From Catellatospora bangladeshensis (GTDB lineage Bacteria > Actinomycetota > Actinomycetes > Mycobacteriales > Micromonosporaceae): a stretch of 64,000 nt of DNA. Positions 7,724 through 16,725 of the stretch are shown in pieces (positions within the stretch are counted from its first letter, which is position 1; each line of letters starts with the position of its first letter). Position numbers and translations under genes: made by a program. Below the pieces are notes generated by a model. That model saw only the letters and a list, made by a program, of their open reading frames with translations, ran no database searches and was not told the origin of the DNA. The stretch spans positions 1 to 64,000 of the forward strand of contig NZ_BONF01000027.1 in assembly GCF_016862575.1 (NCBI RefSeq), read 5' to 3'.

Positions 7724-9093
7724 ACGGCAGTTAGCACGGGGCGAGCCCGTTCGGTGAACTCACGCACGGCTGGCAGACCGACGTGCTTGGCAAGCCGGTC
7801 CGCCAACTCGCCCAGGTAGTCGCGAGCACGCATCGAATCCAGCCCTTCGGCCGCGTCGACCGCCTGCATGCCCACCGCGCTCGCCTGATCGAGATCGCCT
7901 GCCTGGGCGTGTGCGGTCGCCAGCAACGCCAGGTTGAACTGCTTGCCACGCGCGTAATGCCGGCCGTCCATGTCGAGGGAGCGCTCGGCGAAACGACGCG
8001 CGAGGTCACCACGGCCCAGGGCGGCGAAGCAGTGGCCGAACTTGGCCGCTAGATACGACTCGTCGAAGTACCCGATCCACTGCGGGGCGCTGGTGCGATC
8101 GGCCTTGTCGAACGCGCGCTTAGCCCGGTCCAGAGCCTTGGCGCAGGCCGCCTCGTCCCCACCCGAGGCATGACCCTGCGCTTTGAGAACCGCGGACTCG
8201 GCCTCGATCGCCTTGATCCCCGCCTCTGCGGCGACCCGGCCCGCCGCACGGGCAAGATCGACCGCATGTGCCGAAGCTTTGAGATAGGCGGCTTGATGGC
8301 TCATCGCCGCTAGGATCTCGGCACCCAGGGCTCGGTCACCGGCACCATATGCCAGCCGCAGCGCCTGGATCATGTACCGCTGAGCCAGCCCGTTCATGCC
8401 GATGTCGTACGACGCCCACCCGGCCAGCTGCGTCGCCTCAGCCGCAGCCGACAGCAACGCCCGGCCCGTGTTCGCGTCGTACCTTCCTTGCAGCATCGCG
8501 GCCACCTCTCCTTGGAGGAACCGCACGATGCTCTCCCGCACATGGCCGCCACCGAACTGGTTGTCGAGCGTGCGGTACGTGGCAGTGATCCGCTTGACCG
8601 TCTCGACGTCGGGTTCACCGATCAGGCGATCACCGTCGCCGGACGGGCGTTCGTCCATCGGCGAGACAAGCCACCGCATTGCAGGCGCCATGAAGGCCGT
8701 GGCGCTGAACCCGACCGCCCGGAGCATCTTCCGCCGCTGCACATCTTCCTGCCAAAGGTCTACGGCGAGGGCGACACCCTGTCGCCAATCCGGCGCAAAC
8801 TCTAGCCCCAGACCACTGGGGGCGTCGTGGTCGCGAGCATCTTTGTGTCCGCTGCTGTCGGCTGACATCTCCCGCACCATGGCTGACAATTCGCCATTGC
8901 CGCCAAGTGCGCCGTCCAGCAGTAACGCGACCGATACGCTCGGCTGCTTCTTGCCAGCTTCCAGGTCCCACAAGAACCCATGAGAGCAGTGCACCTGCTG
9001 GCCAAGACGCCGCAGAGAGACTCCTCGCTGCTCGCGCAACTCCTTGAGTCGCGAAGGAAAAGCTGGGTCGACAAGAACAGATCGTCGCGGCAT
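7720..9093 (-). CDS. XRE-family regulator with TPR-like C-terminal region
   Basis: About 457 residues. The N-terminal HTH (FPSRLKELREQRGVSLRRLGQQVHCS...LWDLEAGKKQPS) is at residues 10-65. A long alpha-helical, Ala-rich region resembling tetratricopeptide sensor domains follows. ATG 9093 has GGGAGAGGGG just upstream; an in-frame extension to 9144 adds 17 unlikely residues. Similar large cytoplasmic regulators are widespread in actinomycetes. Its ligand and targets are unknown. It is divergent from the kinase gene at 9361 and convergent with the NUDIX gene. Confidence 0.87.
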   Translation of the reverse strand: MPRRSVLVDPAFPSRLKELREQRGVSLRRLGQQVHCSHGFLWDLEAGKKQPSVSVALLLDGALGGNGELSAMVREMSADSSGHKDARDHDAPSGLGLEFAPDWRQGVALAVDLWQEDVQRRKMLRAVGFSATAFMAPAMRWLVSPMDERPSGDGDRLIGEPDVETVKRITATYRTLDNQFGGGHVRESIVRFLQGEVAAMLQGRYDANTGRALLSAAAEATQLAGWASYDIGMNGLAQRYMIQALRLAYGAGDRALGAEILAAMSHQAAYLKASAHAVDLARAAGRVAAEAGIKAIEAESAVLKAQGHASGGDEAACAKALDRAKRAFDKADRTSAPQWIGYFDESYLAAKFGHCFAALGRGDLARRFAERSLDMDGRHYARGKQFNLALLATAHAQAGDLDQASAVGMQAVDAAEGLDSMRARDYLGELADRLAKHVGLPAVREFTERARPVLTAV

Positions 9094-9360
9094 GCCCCTC
9101 TCCCTGGCGACGAAGCTCATTTCGTGGGTGGTGCGGGGGTTCACGCCCGGGATTTCCTAAAAGGCTTGACGCGAACCGACTGCATTGACAACCGTACCCA
9201 AGGATCGATCATCAGTCACGAACGAAGCCGACGGAACGGGTGCCGTGAATTCGGAGTTCAGGAAACAGCTCGCCGAAGGGGTTCGATTGATGGAGCAGAT
9301 GGTCGTACTGAGGCTCGGCTCGTTCGTAAAGCACATGATGGCAACGGGGTGAGGGACGCC

Positions 9361-10281
9361 GTGGACGAAATCGAGTTGGCCGCGTTGACCACCTTCGGCG
9401 CCGATGAGGCACTGGCTGTCGTTCGTAGGGCGCTGGCCGGAACCCGGTTCGCTGATGCCGACCTCACGGTCCTGAGGCCACCGGCTGACAACGCCGTTGT
9501 CGCGGTGCCTGCCGCTGGACTCGTCGCGCGTGTCGGCGCTGTGCGCGCTCGCCGAGAGCGTTTGCGGACCGAACTGGAGCTGGCGACGTGGTGCGAAAGC
9601 AGGGGAATCCAAACGGTCAGACCCGCCGGGTCACCGCCGACTGAGCAACTGCTCCAAGTCGACGGCCGCATCGTCACCTGGTGGCAGTATCTGCCGACGG
9701 CGGAACGGGGCACCGCCCAAGCCCTGGGCCGACTGCTGAGGCAGCTACACCGGCAGCCTCCGCCGTGGCCCGACCTGCCGCCACTCAACCCCTGGAACCG
9801 CGTCCGCCGGCAGCTGTCGGCCGCAGCGAGCGGGATACCGGCCGCCGACCTGGCGGGCCTTGTCGATCTTCGTGACGAACTCGACCGTCGATGGTCGGCA
9901 TCGCGGTGGCCCGCTGAACCGAGCGCGATCCTGCATGGCGACGCGCACGTGGGTAACACGCTTTCGATTGCCGGACAGGTGCACCTCCTCGACTTCGAAG
10001 ACAGTTGCCTCGGCCCCAGGCAGTGGGACATCGCTTACGTCATCGGTTCGTGGCGCCTGGGATGGCTCACCGACGCCGAGTTCGACCAGTTCGTGGCCGC
10101 TTACGGCGATGACCTCCGCGACGACGCGGACATCGACCTCCTTGTCGACATATCGCTGTTCCGTCGCACGTGCTGGTACGCGTCCCGCGCCAGCCGCGAG
10201 CCCCAGATTGTCGATGCCGTCCGTCACCGGATCGCCACGCTGCTGGACCCATCGCTGCGGCGCGACTGGCGTCGATCGTGA
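9361..10281 (+). CDS. APH-family phosphotransferase
   Basis: About 306 residues of the aminoglycoside phosphotransferase/kinase fold. The catalytic loop ILHGDAHVGNTL is near residue 187 and the metal-binding LLDFEDSCLGPRQWDIAYV about 22 residues on. GTG 9361 has GAGGGA four bases upstream; GTG 9349 is an alternative. The substrate is unknown. It lies next to the XRE regulator and could be co-regulated through the 267-bp spacer. It is only distantly like the kinase at 3509-4390. Confidence 0.83.
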   Translation: MDEIELAALTTFGADEALAVVRRALAGTRFADADLTVLRPPADNAVVAVPAAGLVARVGAVRARRERLRTELELATWCESRGIQTVRPAGSPPTEQLLQVDGRIVTWWQYLPTAERGTAQALGRLLRQLHRQPPPWPDLPPLNPWNRVRRQLSAAASGIPAADLAGLVDLRDELDRRWSASRWPAEPSAILHGDAHVGNTLSIAGQVHLLDFEDSCLGPRQWDIAYVIGSWRLGWLTDAEFDQFVAAYGDDLRDDADIDLLVDISLFRRTCWYASRASREPQIVDAVRHRIATLLDPSLRRDWRRS

Positions 10282-10331
10282 CGGCTTGGAGCTGACGGCG
10301 CCGGTGACCTGCTCACTGCTCGGCTCGACTG

Positions 10332-10754
10332 TCACCTCGCAGGGGAGGGGTGAACAGCCCAGCCGCAGGCGACCAGTGCTCGAAGGATGAGCGTGATGAC
10401 CAGTCGGGGTCGGCCGAGTCGTACGGCGAGTTGGGCGATGGAGACCGTGCCCATGCGGTGCATGAGTTCCATGACGTCGCCCATGTCACGGCACAGCGGT
10501 GTGGTAGGCGAGACCGTGTAGGCGGTGGCGGTCAGCCGCCATGTGGGGGCGATCTCATTGTCGTGCGACATGGCCTGGCTGTGTGAGTTCGTGTCGCAGC
10601 GCGTAATGAGTCGCTGGGCTGTTGTCACGGCTGTGCAGGGCCAGCTGTCAGCGGCGCAGCGTTGCTGGTCGCAGCGCTTGCCGGTCGGGTCTGGCTGGTG
10701 TCGGTGTAGCAGCTGTTGGGCGTCGCGGTAGGCCTGGTCGTGTCGCCGGGTCAT
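10332..10754 (-). CDS. 140-aa protein with C-terminal winged-helix (DUF742-like)
   Basis: ATG 10754 has a strong AAGGAG six bases upstream. The N-terminal half has Cys motifs (KRCDQQRCAADSWPC), and the C-terminal half after about residue 62 (MGDVMELMHRMGTVSIAQLAVRLGRPRLVITLILRALVACGW) reads as a small winged-helix similar to DUF742 proteins. It may be a fusion of the two small-protein types found separately at 5889-6903. It faces away from the repeat-rich region 11053-11614 and could regulate it; that is inference. Confidence 0.62.
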   Translation of the reverse strand: MTRRHDQAYRDAQQLLHRHQPDPTGKRCDQQRCAADSWPCTAVTTAQRLITRCDTNSHSQAMSHDNEIAPTWRLTATAYTVSPTTPLCRDMGDVMELMHRMGTVSIAQLAVRLGRPRLVITLILRALVACGWAVHPSPAR

Positions 10755-11052
10755 GAGCGCTCCTTGGGTCGCCGTGCGGGAAACCCATGGACGCTCGTGA
10801 GTGCGCGTAGATCAAGTGGTGGCCGTCGTTAGCGGTGTGCCCTCGCGGGCACCGAGTCGGCCGTCGAGTGAGCTGGCCTGTGCCGGAACGCGACTTCGAG
10901 TTTCTTGGAGTGCCTGGAGGCTTCGCACTCGTCCAGCTGGCCTCGCGCAAGCTGGTTGACCGGATGGCTCCCGCCGGCATCCGCAGTCTGTGCCGCGGCA
11001 AGTTCGCTGTGGTCTGAGCCGGGTCCGAGCCAACCCTTCAGCATGGAGTAGC

Positions 11053-11614
11053 CCGCTGACAGGCCATGATCGCTGATCATGGTCTTGAACTGCACTGTCA
11101 GCGAAGCCGAGATTTCTGTCAGCGAAGGGTCGGCCGGTAGACGTTCGTGGCGGAGCCAGTGGCGACCCAGATGGGGGTGCGCGCTCCGGACCCGCGCTTT
11201 CGATCATGCGTCAACGGTTGTTGCGGCACTCTCGATCTTGCGTCAACGACTGTTGCGCGTAGGTGATCTTGCGTCAACGGTTGTTGCATATTAAAGATCT
11301 TGGGCGTCAACGACTGTTGCAAGAAGCCGATCTTGTGTCAACGGGCGTTGCAAGCCCTGCGTCGCGGCCGTCCACCGCTGACAGAGCAGCTCAGCGCAAG
11401 CCCGCGGCACCCCGGGCGCCGATCATGGTCCGGCTTCACGTAGGCCGCTGACAGACCGCTGACAGATCTATACAGGCAGGTCAAAGCTTCGTCGGCCGAG
11501 TCGCGCAGGTCCGGGCTGTCAGCGTCGCCACTGCGCTGACAGAAATGTTGATCACCGCTGTCAGCAAATCGTCGCGTTCGAAACCGCTGACAAACCCGAT
11601 TACCAGATGTCAGC
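11053..11614. repeat. candidate origin/control region: dispersed CTGTCAGCG-type repeats
   Basis: The 955-bp gene-free stretch 10755-11709 is unusually structured. CTGTCAGCG or its complement CGCTGACAG occurs at 11054-11062, 11095-11103, 11116-11124, 11376-11384, 11446-11454, 11457-11465, 11516-11524 and 11534-11542, with shortened copies at 11558-11565, 11584-11592 and 11608-11614. The copies flank a five-unit iteron array on both sides. A perfect inverted repeat CCATGATC-GCT-GATCATGG lies at 11064-11082. The layout suggests a replication origin, a nucleoprotein control site for the Xis/Int operon, or both. Confidence 0.65.
11202..11351 (+). repeat. five iteron-like 23-bp direct repeats
   Basis: Units start at 11202, 11234, 11265, 11296 and 11329. 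Each begins GATCWTG, then has GTCAACG and ends GTTGC; the fourth has two extra bases. Start-to-start spacing is 32, 31, 31 and 33 bp, about three helical turns, so bound proteins would line up on one face. This is typical of replication iterons. No adjacent Rep initiator with a recognisable domain was found apart from the Replic_Relax gene at 13916. Confidence 0.8.
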
Positions 11615-11709
11615 ACTCCCAGCCCTACGACCTCCGGGCGTGCCGACGCACGCGAACCCCCGCCGGCCTGCGGTCCAGCTGCGGGCGCACCGGCCTAAGG
11701 AGACTCGCC

Positions 11710-11988
11710 ATGCCCCGACCTGACGTGTGGACCGCCGAACGCATTCGTGCCCTCGGCGTGATCACTGACCTCGCCACCGCCGCGCGGATCCTGCGCATCG
11801 GCCGCACCCGCGCCTACCAGATGGCCCGCACCGGCACGTTCCCGATCGCGGTCGCCACCGGTGCCCGCAAGTACGCCGTACGCGTCATCGACCTGCTGCG
11901 CTACCTGCACCTGGAGCATCCACTTGATCACCCCGCGGGTCCGAGCGTCCATGGAACCCCACCCACCGGGAAGGAGCTGTCACCATGA
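11710..11988 (+). CDS. xis: excisionase/MerR-like HTH protein
   Basis: A 92-residue protein; ATG 11710 has AAGGAG eight bases upstream. It contains a compact helix-turn-helix (LGVITDLATAARILRIGRTRAYQMARTGTFPIAV) of the AlpA/Xis type. The stop overlaps the integrase start (ATGA, 11985-11988), the classical Xis-Int coupling of actinomycete elements. It probably directs excision and may bind the arm sites or the upstream repeats. Confidence 0.83.
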   Translation: MPRPDVWTAERIRALGVITDLATAARILRIGRTRAYQMARTGTFPIAVATGARKYAVRVIDLLRYLHLEHPLDHPAGPSVHGTPPTGKELSP

Positions 11989-13477
11989 CCGACAAGGCCG
12001 TGTCGAAACGCTGCGGATGCCGCGACCTGCAGACCGGAAAACCGCTGGGCGCCCGCTGCCCGCGCCTGCGACGCAAGGACGGCGCGTGGAGCCCTGACCA
12101 CGGCACTGGCGCCACCAACTCGACCTGCCCACCGACCCCGCCGGTGCCCGCCGCCTGGTACGCCGCAGCGGCTTCGCCACCCGCACCGACGCCGCCGCCG
12201 ACAACGACCACATCCGCCAGCTTCTCGCCGCAGCCGCCGGCGACCCGGTCGCCGTCGAGGCGATCGTCGGGCAGATCCTGGCCGCCGGCACCCGCGGCCC
12301 GCTACCCGACCTCGCCCTGGTACGCCGCCGGGCCGCGGCTGGGGCCGCGCTCGACGGCGGCGCTACCCTGGCCGAGTACCTGCCCGCGTGGCTGGAACGC
12401 GCCGGGGTCGACGACAACACCCTGCGAGGCTACCGCTCGCACTGCGAGCGGTATCTGATCCCGCACCTGGGCCACATCCGTGTCGGGGACCTGCGCATCC
12501 GCCACATCCGGGCCATGTTCGAAGCCCTCGACCAGGCCAACGCCCACATCGTCGCCGCCCGCAACGACCCCGACCCGGCGGTACGCGACAGCGTGCGCGG
12601 CAAGCGCACCCAGTCCCCGGCGACCTACCCCCGGATCCGGGCCACGCTCAGCACCGCTATGACCACGGCCGTCAGCGAGGAACTGGCCGTCACCAACCCC
12701 GTCCGCGGGTACAAGATCCCCAAAGGCGCGCGGGCCAAGGCCCGGATCTGGACCCCCGAACGCGTCGCCGCCTGGCGCGAACGCGGCGATATCCCCAGCA
12801 CGGTCATGGTCTGGACCGTCCAGCAGACCGGGCAGTTCCTCGACCACATCGCCGACGACCCGCTCTACGCCCTGTTCCACATCATCGCCATGCGCGGCCT
12901 GCGCCGAGGCGAAGCCGTCGGCCTGCGCCACGCCGACGTCGACCTCACCGGCCACCGCCTGATCATCACCAACCAGATCGCCCAGCACGGCTGGCAACCC
13001 GTCCAGAAGAAACCCAAGACCGGCGCCGGCGACCGGGTCGTCACCCTCGACGACTACAGCGCCGAAGTCCTCCACCTCCACCTGACCCGCCAGGCCACCC
13101 TCAAGAGACTGCGGGGCACGGCCTGGCACGACACCGGCATGGTGTTCACCGACCCCGGCGGCAAGCCGCTGCACCCGGCCACCGTTACCGACCTGTTCCG
13201 GCAACTCGCCGACGCCTGCGGGCTGCCGCCCATCCGGCTGCACGACCTGCGCCACGGCGCGGCCAGCATCGCCCACGCCGCCGGTGCCGACATCAAATCC
13301 ATCTCCACCCAGCTCGGCCACTCCGGCATCGCGATCGCTGCCGACACCTACACCGAGGTCTTCGCCGAAGTCGACCGCAACACCGCCAACGCCGCCGCAC
13401 GCGTAGTACCACGCACCCGGCGGCCCCTACGCGCACTCCCACAGCCCGACAACCGCGGCCACCTACGAGCCGCATAA
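11985..13477 (+). pseudogene. int: tyrosine integrase with a -1 frameshift near 12106
   Basis: The N-terminus (KRCGCRDLQTGKPLGARCPRL) begins at ATG 11985. After about residue 40 the homologous sequence continues in another frame as WRHQLDLPTDPAGARRLVRR and stays open to 13477. Restoring one C at about 12106 (GGCACTGGC to GGCACCTGGC) rejoins the frames into a protein of about 497 residues. The catalytic core is intact: MRGLRRGEAVGL (Arg), HDLRHGA (His-x-x-Arg), QLGHSGI (His) and ADTYTEV (Tyr). The N-terminal CGC..TG...GARCP block matches the second integrase at 39260. It is either a true inactivating deletion, a programmed frameshift, or a sequencing error. The intact part from 12515 could be made from an internal start but would lack the arm-binding domain. 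Confidence 0.8.
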
Positions 13478-13508
13478 CCCCGCCCACAAGGCTCCTACCG
13501 CCCGAAAC

Positions 13509-13540
13509 GCCGCGGGCCGGACCCATCCCCGGCCCGCGGC
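13509..13540 (+). terminator. strong hairpin after the integrase
   Basis: GCCGCGGGCCGG (13509-13520) pairs perfectly with CCGGCCCGCGGC (13529-13540), 32 bp after the integrase stop. There is no clear T-run, as is usual in high-GC actinomycetes. Confidence 0.65.
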
Positions 13541-13652
13541 ACACGGTCACCGCGCGACCGCCTCACCCAAGCGGAGGGCGACTGCGTACGTGTCGTCGCC
13601 GATCGCTGGACGCGCGAGGGATGAGAACTGATGATCGAAGGAGGAAGAAGCC

Positions 13653-13919
13653 ATGCACAGGCACGTCGAACCTGGCCGTCCGCCAACCTTGTCCGGCTCG
13701 GCGCTGCCGGTGGGCACCGTCGCTGTGCGCGACCGAGCCCGCGGCCGTCTGGCGGATCGCTCGGGGCATCGCCTCTGCGGCCGGGTCGAGGATCGTCTAG
13801 ACGCGAACCCCCAGACGATCCATCTGTCAGCGGACCATCCGCACGACCGCCCGGCTTTGTGGCCTTGCCGAAATGACCCCGACAACCCATGGGGTTCTCC
13901 CTGGGGGTGTCGGGCGTGA
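13653..13919 (+). CDS. 88-aa small protein coupled to Replic_Relax gene
   Basis: ATG 13653 follows an excellent GAAGGAGGAAGAAGCC site. The 88-residue product (MHRHVEPGRPPTLSG...) has no recognised domain; it contains several His/Cys and ends NPWGSPWGCRA. Its TGA overlaps the GTG start of the downstream replication-relaxation gene (GTGA, 13916-13919), supporting both genes. It could be a real small protein or a translated leader that couples translation. Confidence 0.55.
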   Translation: MHRHVEPGRPPTLSGSALPVGTVAVRDRARGRLADRSGHRLCGRVEDRLDANPQTIHLSADHPHDRPALWPCRNDPDNPWGSPWGCRA

Positions 13920-14836
13920 AAACAAGCAGCGAAGCGTTCCTGCGGCTGCAATCCAGGCTCACCCAACGTGACCGAACACTGCTGAACTGGCTCTACGACC
14001 ACCAGGTCCTTACCACCGCCCAGATCACCAGCGCCCTGTTCCCGTCCCCGCGCTCGGCACAGCAACGGCTGCTCGAGCTGATGGAAATGAAGCTCGTCGA
14101 CCGCTTCCGCGCCAACCGGCCCGGCGGCGGCACCTACCCCTGGTCCTACGTCATCGCCCACACCGGCGCCGTCATGATCGCCGCAAGACGCGGCCTCCAA
14201 CCGCCCCGGCCGGCCGAGACTGCCCTAGCGAGGGCACGCATCGCGACCAGCACGCAACTGGACCACACCCTGGGTGTCAACACGTTCTTCACCGACCTCG
14301 CCGGCTACGCCCGCAGGAACCCGCCGGCCGAACTCATGTACTGGGAACCGACCATGTACCGCTACATCCACAGGCTGGAGCCCGACGGCTGGGGACGCTA
14401 CCGCGAACCTGGTCATGACCTCAGGTTCTGGCTCGAGTACGACACCGGAACCGAACCCCTGACCACCCTGATCGACAAGATCAGCAGATACCGCTACAGC
14501 ATAGACTCGACCTACCCTGCCTGGGCGATGTTGTTTCGGCTGCACTCGACACGCCGCGAGAACAACCTCCACCAGCGCATCCTGACACTGCCGTTCTGGA
14601 CGCCCGTGGCCACCACTGCCGGTGACCGCCTCGACCTCCAACGACAGACGCCAGCCGACAGGGTCTGGGCCACGCCTGGCGAACCAGGCCTCGAGCGGCT
14701 CGCCGATCTCACTCGTCTGGAACAAGATCCGCGGGCCGCTGCATCTCCAGAGAGGGCAATCGCCGAGGAGACCAGACGTAGACGAGGACACACAGCTGAG
14801 CCGATCGAGGACCGCGACGACTACCTCGCAGACTGA
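13916..14836 (+). CDS. replication-relaxation family protein
   Basis: About 306 residues matching the Replic_Relax family of actinobacterial plasmids and integrative elements. An N-terminal winged helix is visible (LTQRDRTLLNWLYDHQVLTTAQITSALF...RSAQQRLLELMEMKLVDRF), then a conserved block ARIATSTQLDHTLGVNTFF and a DLRFWLEYDTGTEPLTTLIDKISRY nuclease-like core. GTG 13916 is preferred over ATG 13889 because it couples to the preceding small gene. It probably acts at the element's origin or in mobilisation; biochemical activity is not established by sequence. Confidence 0.82.
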   Translation: MKTSSEAFLRLQSRLTQRDRTLLNWLYDHQVLTTAQITSALFPSPRSAQQRLLELMEMKLVDRFRANRPGGGTYPWSYVIAHTGAVMIAARRGLQPPRPAETALARARIATSTQLDHTLGVNTFFTDLAGYARRNPPAELMYWEPTMYRYIHRLEPDGWGRYREPGHDLRFWLEYDTGTEPLTTLIDKISRYRYSIDSTYPAWAMLFRLHSTRRENNLHQRILTLPFWTPVATTAGDRLDLQRQTPADRVWATPGEPGLERLADLTRLEQDPRAAASPERAIAEETRRRRGHTAEPIEDRDDYLAD

Positions 14837-14874
14837 TGTCGACGTCTGCCGAATCCACCTGAAGTGTGTCGGGC

Positions 14875-14896
14875 GGGACGCGGAGTGCCGCGTCCC
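14875..14896. terminator. bidirectional hairpin between convergent genes
   Basis: GGGACGCGG (14875-14883) and CCGCGTCCC (14888-14896) form a perfect stem with a 4-base loop. It lies between the convergent Replic_Relax and DrmB-like genes and could stop transcription from both sides. Confidence 0.65.
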
Positions 14897-14906
14897 ACCC
14901 CCTTGA

Positions 14907-16724
14907 TTACACGGCGAAGTAACCGAGATCGCCAATGAGAAGCGTTCGGTCGAGGAAGCAGTTGTTGGACTCGCAACTTGTTTCAGGTAGCAGCACGCAG
15001 GCGTGGCAGGCGGCGAGATTGAGGTTGTCAGTCCCGCTCGCCTGGGACTCCATGCAGAGAGGGTCGTTGGAACACCAGGAGGCTCGCTCCAAGGAGGACC
15101 GCAGCGAGCGTCGAAGGCGCTCCAGCTCACCCTGGGCGACGACGCCGCCGAGGCTGCCAGCGGAGTCACTGGTGGCCGTATAGATGAGCAGACCCGCCAT
15201 ACCGTCACCAGCGTAGAGCCGCTCGCGCAGCGCGGAGGCCGGATATCCCGCGTCAAGGCTCCACTCGTTGATCAGGACATGAGCAAGCGTGTGGACAAGC
15301 AGGAACCGAGGCGTCACCGGAGATCGAACCGGCTGTCCGTCAGGGCGCGGCTGGGCGGCGGCACGTTCGTTCAAGAGGCGTAGATGGTTGTCGCGGATCT
15401 GGTCACTGCGGCGTCGTACGTCCGTGTTCGATTCCCATGAACGAAGGCGATTCTGGTCAAGTCGCAGGAACACTCCCTCGCCGCTGACCTCGACCGCCGG
15501 CAACCAGTCGGAATCGGCGGCGGCGAGCCGCGCGTGCCGTTGGTCGGAGTCCGCGTCCATCGGAGTGGCGCCACGTACGAAGGCGGCCAGTGCTCGCACC
15601 TCACGCAGCCGCTTGACCTGCATGACGTCGTCGACGCCGACGGCCTTCAGCGGCGTGAGATCACCTGAAGCTCTCTCGCAGACGAAAGTTTGCAGCTCTG
15701 AGCTGCTGTGCTCGCGGTTCTCCCGCCTCAGGCTCTCATACTCGTCGTGACGAAGCTTCGCATACGCGCTGATTCCCGTGCTGTCGCTTTCGTCGAGCGT
15801 CGGATCGGCCAGGTGCCGAACCAGATCGATCACGTCTTCGACACTCGCGTCGATCGCCTGCAACTTGCGCTGACGGCTGGAGAAGTACCAGCGGATGGTC
15901 TCCTCCGAGGCGTTGAGCAGGTCGTGCTCGTCCACAAGTCGGTGGAGGCCCTCGCTCCATGGCGGAATCGTCAAAGCGCTGTAGACGATCGGATGCCATA
16001 TTGACGATGAGCCTCGTTGCATGACTCGCGTCTTCAGCGTGCACGTCTGCGGACCGGCCGATCTGAGCCACGGACTTCTGCCCTCGCATCGGATCCGGAG
16101 GTCTCGCAGTGCCTGCCTCCGGAACGCCCCGTCCATCGAAACTTCTGGGACGCCGCAGGTGCAGCTCACCACGACCGACCGTAGCGACGCCGCGCTGCCG
16201 TCCGACGTGAGTGCAAGGGTACCGCCGCAGTAACCGCCCGAATGTTCGCTACCGCGGTGAATCCACTTCCAGTAGGGGAAGTCGTCGAGGTGGCCATGGT
16301 CGCATGCGAGCACGAAGCGTGACGGCACGAGTCCGGTGCCGCAGTCGCGGCACGTCGCTTCCCCGACGGGAGAATTGAACTTCCGGAAGGGGAGCAGTGC
16401 CTTGCATTGCGGGCACGAGTAGTAGTCGGGAAACCGCCGGACGCGTACGCCGTCGGTGCCGCGATCGGGGTCGGGTGCGGGCGGTAGGCGGAAGTGGTCG
16501 ACGCCGAGGACTCCGGCGAGGCGACGCTCGCGGATCTCGACGGCCTCGCTGACATCCCACGAGTCGAGGCCGGCTATCACGAAGGACTCGTTGTCGACGG
16601 CGATCAGCGCTCCGACGCCGTACGTGGTGATCAGCTGTGAGCGGCGGATTGCGCCCAGCCTGCGCGGCAAGGCCTGTGGGGGAGATCCGACGACACGTCG
16701 TCGCGAGGGTGGGGGTGGCGTCAT
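14907..16724 (-). CDS. drmB: DrmB-like DUF1998 protein
   Basis: A 605-residue protein of the DUF1998/DrmB type. It starts with a Pro-rich tail and a conserved block (RRLGAIRRSQLITTYGVGALI). Zinc-type clusters CPQC...CRDC and CDHGHLDDFPYWKWIHRG follow. The C-terminus has the signature ACHACVLLPETSCESNN and LDR, with SLGGVVAQGELERL before it. The ATG lies one base after the stop of the DrmA-like gene, and it is last in a four-gene coupled operon. In DISARM, DrmA and DrmB form a complex that binds unmethylated or ssDNA-containing phage DNA and has helicase/ATPase activity. Assignment to the family is strong; membership of canonical DISARM is not, since no DrmC is present. Confidence 0.9.
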   Translation of the reverse strand: MTPPPPSRRRVVGSPPQALPRRLGAIRRSQLITTYGVGALIAVDNESFVIAGLDSWDVSEAVEIRERRLAGVLGVDHFRLPPAPDPDRGTDGVRVRRFPDYYSCPQCKALLPFRKFNSPVGEATCRDCGTGLVPSRFVLACDHGHLDDFPYWKWIHRGSEHSGGYCGGTLALTSDGSAASLRSVVVSCTCGVPEVSMDGAFRRQALRDLRIRCEGRSPWLRSAGPQTCTLKTRVMQRGSSSIWHPIVYSALTIPPWSEGLHRLVDEHDLLNASEETIRWYFSSRQRKLQAIDASVEDVIDLVRHLADPTLDESDSTGISAYAKLRHDEYESLRRENREHSSSELQTFVCERASGDLTPLKAVGVDDVMQVKRLREVRALAAFVRGATPMDADSDQRHARLAAADSDWLPAVEVSGEGVFLRLDQNRLRSWESNTDVRRRSDQIRDNHLRLLNERAAAQPRPDGQPVRSPVTPRFLLVHTLAHVLINEWSLDAGYPASALRERLYAGDGMAGLLIYTATSDSAGSLGGVVAQGELERLRRSLRSSLERASWCSNDPLCMESQASGTDNLNLAACHACVLLPETSCESNNCFLDRTLLIGDLGYFAV

Positions 16725-16725
16725 T

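Noticed and set aside
10829-11095. 88-aa minus-strand gene in the origin region
   Set aside because: It has no clear ribosome binding site, starts inside the palindrome/repeat area, and lacks recognisable protein features; the repeats explain the DNA better.
11202-11351. CRISPR array from regularly spaced repeats
   Set aside because: Repeats of 23 bp with 8-10 bp gaps are too closely spaced for spacers, vary between units, and no cas genes are nearby; iterons fit better.
13547-14200. Minus-strand frame opposite the Replic_Relax start
   Set aside because: It overlaps the small gene and Replic_Relax gene antisense; the product has no recognisable features.
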